This document shows positions 6,312 to 8,161 of a stretch of DNA of 8,161 nt, piece after piece (the first letter of the stretch is position 1; each line of letters starts with the position of its first letter). Below the pieces are notes generated by a model. The model had not been told where the DNA came from, searched no databases, and saw nothing but the letters and a program-made list of their open reading frames with translations. The DNA comes from an uncultured Dyadobacter sp. (GTDB taxonomy: Bacteria > Bacteroidota > Bacteroidia > Cytophagales > Spirosomataceae): assembly GCA_946481035.1 (NCBI GenBank), contig CAMLNK010000143.1:1-8161 (forward strand), in the 5' to 3' direction. Both the position numbers and the translations under genes were made by a program.

Positions 6312-6764
6312 ATGGAAACGATCGAAATTACAAAGGCAGCAGGTACTACCACCATCGATAAAGTACTTTACACAGGAAAAACCCACACTTCGGGTGGCCG
6401 CGACGGCGCTTCCCGCAGTTCGGACGGTAACCTGGACATTAAATTGACGTCACCGGGCAGTAACGGCGAGGGTACCAACCCCGAACAACTTTTTGCAGCC
6501 GGCTGGTCTGCATGTTTTATCGGCGCGATAGGCATTGCAGCAGCTAAGAAGAAAATTACATTGCCCGAAGGTACGGCGGTGGATGCCGAGGTGGATCTGG
6601 GCGTTACCAAAGCCGAATACTTCCTGCAAGCCCGCCTGAATGTGAGCCTGCCAGGCCTGGACGAAGAAACCGCTCGCATTCTGATCGAATCCGCGCACCA
6701 GACTTGTCCGTATTCCAAAGCGACGCGGGGGAATATTGATGTTACTATTAGGGTGAACGTTTAG
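6312..6764 (+). CDS. ohr: Organic hydroperoxide resistance protein (Ohr, OsmC family)
   Basis: A 150-residue protein, close to the usual Ohr length. The start at ATG 6312 is chosen because KVLYTGKTHTSGGRDG (17-32) follows, the usual Ohr N-terminal strand, and the open frame upstream to 6150 is non-coding in character. Catalytic residues are visible: C68 in GWSACF (peroxidatic), C132 in HQTCPYSKATRGN (resolving), E58 in NPEQLF and R30 in GGRDG. The enzyme reduces organic and lipid hydroperoxides in the cytoplasm as a homodimer, usually re-reduced by lipoylated proteins. No MarR-type OhrR is next to it; the nearest regulator is a convergent LysR gene. Heptad array C begins seven bases after the TAG stop and runs into a terminator. 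Confidence 0.95.
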   Translation: METIEITKAAGTTTIDKVLYTGKTHTSGGRDGASRSSDGNLDIKLTSPGSNGEGTNPEQLFAAGWSACFIGAIGIAAAKKKITLPEGTAVDAEVDLGVTKAEYFLQARLNVSLPGLDEETARILIESAHQTCPYSKATRGNIDVTIRVNV

Positions 6765-6771
6765 TGTTTCT

Positions 6772-6827
6772 GACCGCCGACGGCTGACAGCTGACGGCCG
6801 ACCATAGACCATGGACCATCGACACGG
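6772..6827 (+). repeat. Heptad repeat array C
   Basis: Eight consecutive in-phase words: GACCGCC, GACGGCT, GACAGCT, GACGGCC, GACCATA, GACCATG, GACCATC and GACACGG. It starts seven bases after the ohr stop. GACCATAGACCATGGACCA (6800-6818) has a perfect inverted copy at 6894-6912 in array D, so C and D behave as the two arms of one element around a spacer of about 75 bases. Confidence 0.92.
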
Positions 6828-6860
6828 TTATCTGTCGAGAGGCCCGTGGTCTTTTTGTTT
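6821..6860 (+). terminator. Candidate terminator downstream of ohr
   Basis: GACACGG (6821-6827) can pair with CCGTGGTC (6844-6851) with one bulged G. TCT/AGA can pair inside the loop around GTCG, and the sequence then runs into TTTTTGTTT (6852-6860). The left stem arm is the eighth word of heptad array C. It is oriented to end ohr transcription. Confidence 0.5.
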
Positions 6861-6891
6861 ATGATCGGCAAGTTCGATCTTAGTTACAAAC

Positions 6892-7034
6892 TATGGTCCA
6901 TGGTCTATGGTCGACGCGAAGCGTCCACGGTCGGCGGTCAATCCATTCATGGTCCATGGTCATTAACCCGAAACGCTCACCATACCGCACTCGGCGGTCA
7001 GTGGTCGGCCGACGGCGGTCGGTAATTGGCCGTC
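6892..7034 (-). repeat. Heptad repeat array D
   Basis: NNNNGTC words TATGGTC (6892), CATGGTC (6899) and TATGGTC (6906) are followed by the palindrome GACGCGAAGCGTC (6913-6925), then CACGGTC (6926), GGCGGTC (6933), a degenerate piece and CATGGTC (6955). Next is a 46-bp core (6954-6999) that matches array A in inverted orientation. GGCGGTC (6993), AGTGGTC, GGCCGAC, GGCGGTC, GGTAATT and GGCCGTC (7028) close the array in phase. The last word supplies the TGA stop of the LysR gene. Confidence 0.9.
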
Positions 7035-7953
7035 AGGCCGCGACGGCGGCCGGCGCTTTCCATTTCGCCACGAACAACTCCTGCAACTGCTCGATTTCCT
7101 TTTGATAAATCGTCTTTTTCCTTGTCCCGAAATACAGTGTGTTTTCCAGCGGCGTATTGCCTTCCCACACGAGCCGGATCTGGCCGGTTTCGATGGCCTC
7201 CGTGCACAGGAAATGCGGGACGATCGAGAAGCCTTCGCCGTCGCTGAGGCAGCGGATGATGGAGCAGATGTTGGGCACGATGTAGTTGGGACGGAAATCG
7301 GGGTGCTGGTCGAAGTTTTTGAGCCAGAAATTCTTCAAATGCTCCATATCGGCGGCGGTGCTGTACCAGATCTGCTGTTTGAGCCAGTTAGCCGCTTCGG
7401 TTTTGCTGGACTGGCCGAGCAGATCGATCAGGGGATCAATGTCCGTCTGATTCCCGGCGATGAGCACGATCCTTTCTTTGGAAAACGGTTTGTAAATGAG
7501 GTTTTGCTGACTGCCTTGTTGCGGCGTCACGATCAGATCGAGCAGGCCGTTGTCCAGGTCTTGCTGCATTTGCGGGTACTCGCCGAACTTGATGATCAGA
7601 TTGAACGGCAGGGAGGCAATATGCTCTTCCAGTGTGTATTGGAATGTTTCAAAACACATCCCGACGCTGATCGTCGGCCGCTCGGATTTGGAGCTTTTAT
7701 GAAAATGCTGCTCCACGGCTTCCAGCTTCCGCAGCGGGTCGAGCACGAAATTGTACAATACCTTTCCCTTCTCGGTCGGTACCATTTTCCGCGGCGACCT
7801 GTCGAAGAGCTTATGCCCCGTGTAGGCTTCCAGCGAGTTCAGATGCAGGCTCACGCCCGGCTGCGATATAAAAAGCTCCTGGGCCGCTGCCGAGAGCGTT
7901 CCCGTTTCATAGATCGCCTTGAAAGTACGGAGCCATTCCAGATTGAGTACCAT
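7033..7953 (-). CDS. LysR-family transcriptional regulator
   Basis: A 306-residue protein of normal LysR length. The winged helix-turn-helix is at residues about 4-62 (LEWLRTFKAIYETGTLSAAA, then ISQPGVSLHLNSLE and LFDRSPRKMVPTEKG). The C-terminal part (about 93-295) is the substrate-binding-like effector domain, for example TISVGMCFETFQ and DLIVTPQQGS. Cysteines at 100, 230, 235 and 250 could allow redox sensing, but I see no clear OxyR-like pair. It is divergent from an MdaB-like quinone reductase gene across 98 bp, the standard arrangement for a LysR protein controlling its neighbour. The C-terminus (KAPAAVAA) is GC- and Ala-rich, includes an inverted repeat (GGCCGC at 7036-7041, GCGGCC at 7046-7051), and its TGA lies in heptad array D, so the end may have been altered by the repeat. 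Confidence 0.94.
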   Translation of the reverse strand: MVLNLEWLRTFKAIYETGTLSAAAQELFISQPGVSLHLNSLEAYTGHKLFDRSPRKMVPTEKGKVLYNFVLDPLRKLEAVEQHFHKSSKSERPTISVGMCFETFQYTLEEHIASLPFNLIIKFGEYPQMQQDLDNGLLDLIVTPQQGSQQNLIYKPFSKERIVLIAGNQTDIDPLIDLLGQSSKTEAANWLKQQIWYSTAADMEHLKNFWLKNFDQHPDFRPNYIVPNICSIIRCLSDGEGFSIVPHFLCTEAIETGQIRLVWEGNTPLENTLYFGTRKKTIYQKEIEQLQELFVAKWKAPAAVAA

Positions 7954-7967
7954 ATATATCTATAAGT

Positions 7968-7980
7968 TTTGTAATACAAA
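7968..7980. promoter_or_regulatory. Palindrome TTTGTAATACAAA, possible LysR operator
   Basis: Perfect 6-bp arms (TTTGTA and TACAAA) around one central base, 15 bases upstream of the LysR ATG and in the LysR/mdaB divergent gap. It overlaps the candidate LysR -7 element and so could serve autoregulation. LysR sites usually contain T-N11-A; this sequence starts with T and ends with A at exactly that spacing. It could also be chance in AT-rich DNA. Confidence 0.4.
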
Positions 7981-7984
7981 TATA
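7977..7984 (-). promoter_or_regulatory. Candidate -7 element for the LysR gene
   Basis: The minus strand reads TATATTTG, a perfect TAnnTTTG match 24-31 bases upstream of the ATG at 7953. No strong -33 TTTG is visible at the expected spacing. The leader would be about 15-20 bases. Confidence 0.4.
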
Positions 7985-7997
7985 CAATTTAAGTTAT

Positions 7998-8028
7998 TTT
8001 GATAATGCATTTGACCGTCGGAAATTTG
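7998..8028 (+). promoter_or_regulatory. Candidate promoter for the MdaB-like gene
   Basis: TTTG at 7998-8001 and GAAATTTG at 8021-8028 are separated by 19 bases, the expected Bacteroidota -33/-7 spacing. The -7 box matches TAnnTTTG except for its first base. The ATG at 8052 follows 23 bases later after an A-rich leader. Confidence 0.4.
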
Positions 8029-8051
8029 TAGCATCAAAATCAAAACAGAAC

Positions 8052-8161
8052 ATGAAAAAGATATTTGTAATAAACGGCGGCCAGCATTTCGCCCATTCCG
8101 GCGGGAAATTCAATCACACGCTGGCGGGATTGGACCAATCCTATTTTACCGAAGAAAACGG
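8052..8161 (+). CDS. mdaB: MdaB-like NAD(P)H quinone oxidoreductase (N-terminal part)
   Basis: Only 36 full codons are visible before the right edge. MKKIFVINGGQHFAHSGGKFN is the characteristic start of MdaB-type flavodoxin-fold reductases: a first beta strand KIFVINGG followed by the flavin phosphate-binding loop HFAHSGGKFN, then TLAGLDQSYF. These cytoplasmic FAD enzymes reduce quinones by two electrons and protect against quinone and oxidative stress. The start is supported by the family N-terminus and an A-rich leader. It is divergent from the LysR gene and is the likely target of that regulator. The symbol is assigned by family resemblance of a short fragment; another member of the flavodoxin-like fold family is possible. 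Confidence 0.8.
   Translation, partial: MKKIFVINGGQHFAHSGGKFNHTLAGLDQSYFTEEN

Noticed and set aside
6913..6925. Possible relation between GACGCGAAGCGTC in array D and the 15-bp GEATP repeat (both contain GCGAAGCG)
   Set aside because: Only eight bases are shared, and the periods and contexts differ, so chance in GC-rich DNA is enough.
3796..7034. Insertion sequence
   Set aside because: No transposase or long open frame lies between the inverted arms; spacers are only about 15-75 bases. A non-autonomous element remains possible.
7102..7965. Long plus-strand open frame (287 codons) opposite the LysR gene
   Set aside because: It mirrors a full-length LysR gene on the other strand and shows no domain of its own.

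Overview
The window looks like chromosome from a GC-rich member of the Bacteroidota, probably Cytophagales in the Dyadobacter/Spirosoma neighbourhood. This rests on gene content (UPF0173 hydrolase, LytS/LytTR pair, haem-binding plus cytochrome P460 protein, DUF1223 protein), on several upstream sequences resembling the Bacteroidota -7 element TAnnTTTG, and on A-rich leaders without clear Shine-Dalgarno sites. The genus is a guess from family distribution.

Layout. 1-383 (-): N-terminal part of a secreted protein of unknown function. 639-1319 (+): UPF0173 metal-dependent hydrolase. 1320-1474: convergent gap with a strong hairpin terminator. 1475-5878 (-): five co-directional genes, in transcription order a di-haem CxxCH/cytochrome P460 protein (5878-4931), a DUF1223 thioredoxin-like protein (4724-3933), a lipoprotein related to P460 (3777-3262), a four-helix LytS-type histidine kinase (3242-2223) and its LytTR response regulator (2242-1475). 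6312-6764 (+): Ohr-type peroxide resistance protein. 7033-7953 (-): LysR regulator. 8052-8161 (+): start of an MdaB-like quinone reductase, divergent from the LysR gene.

The most unusual content is a family of 7-bp repeats of the form GACNNNN (GACCGCC, GACGGCT, GACGGCC, GACCATA, GACCATG and others). They occur in strict 7-base phase at five places: A 3796-3968, B 4752-4955, E 6007-6041, C 6772-6827 and D 6892-7034. In A, B and the C/D pair, GACNNNN words on the left face NNNNGTC words on the right, giving large inverted structures. GC-rich words lie outside and CCAT words inside. The arrays sit tightly against genes: three genes (P460, DUF1223, LysR) take their stop codons from the repeat, and two start 20-30 bases after an array. 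A and D share a ~47-bp core in opposite orientation, and B contains a tandem 78-bp duplication. This looks like a dispersed intergenic repeat family with no transposase of its own in the window.

Together, the genes suggest an envelope or periplasmic redox module (haem protein, CxxC protein, lipoprotein) next to a two-component system, and an oxidative or electrophile stress group (Ohr, LysR, MdaB). Both functional links are inferred from gene order.
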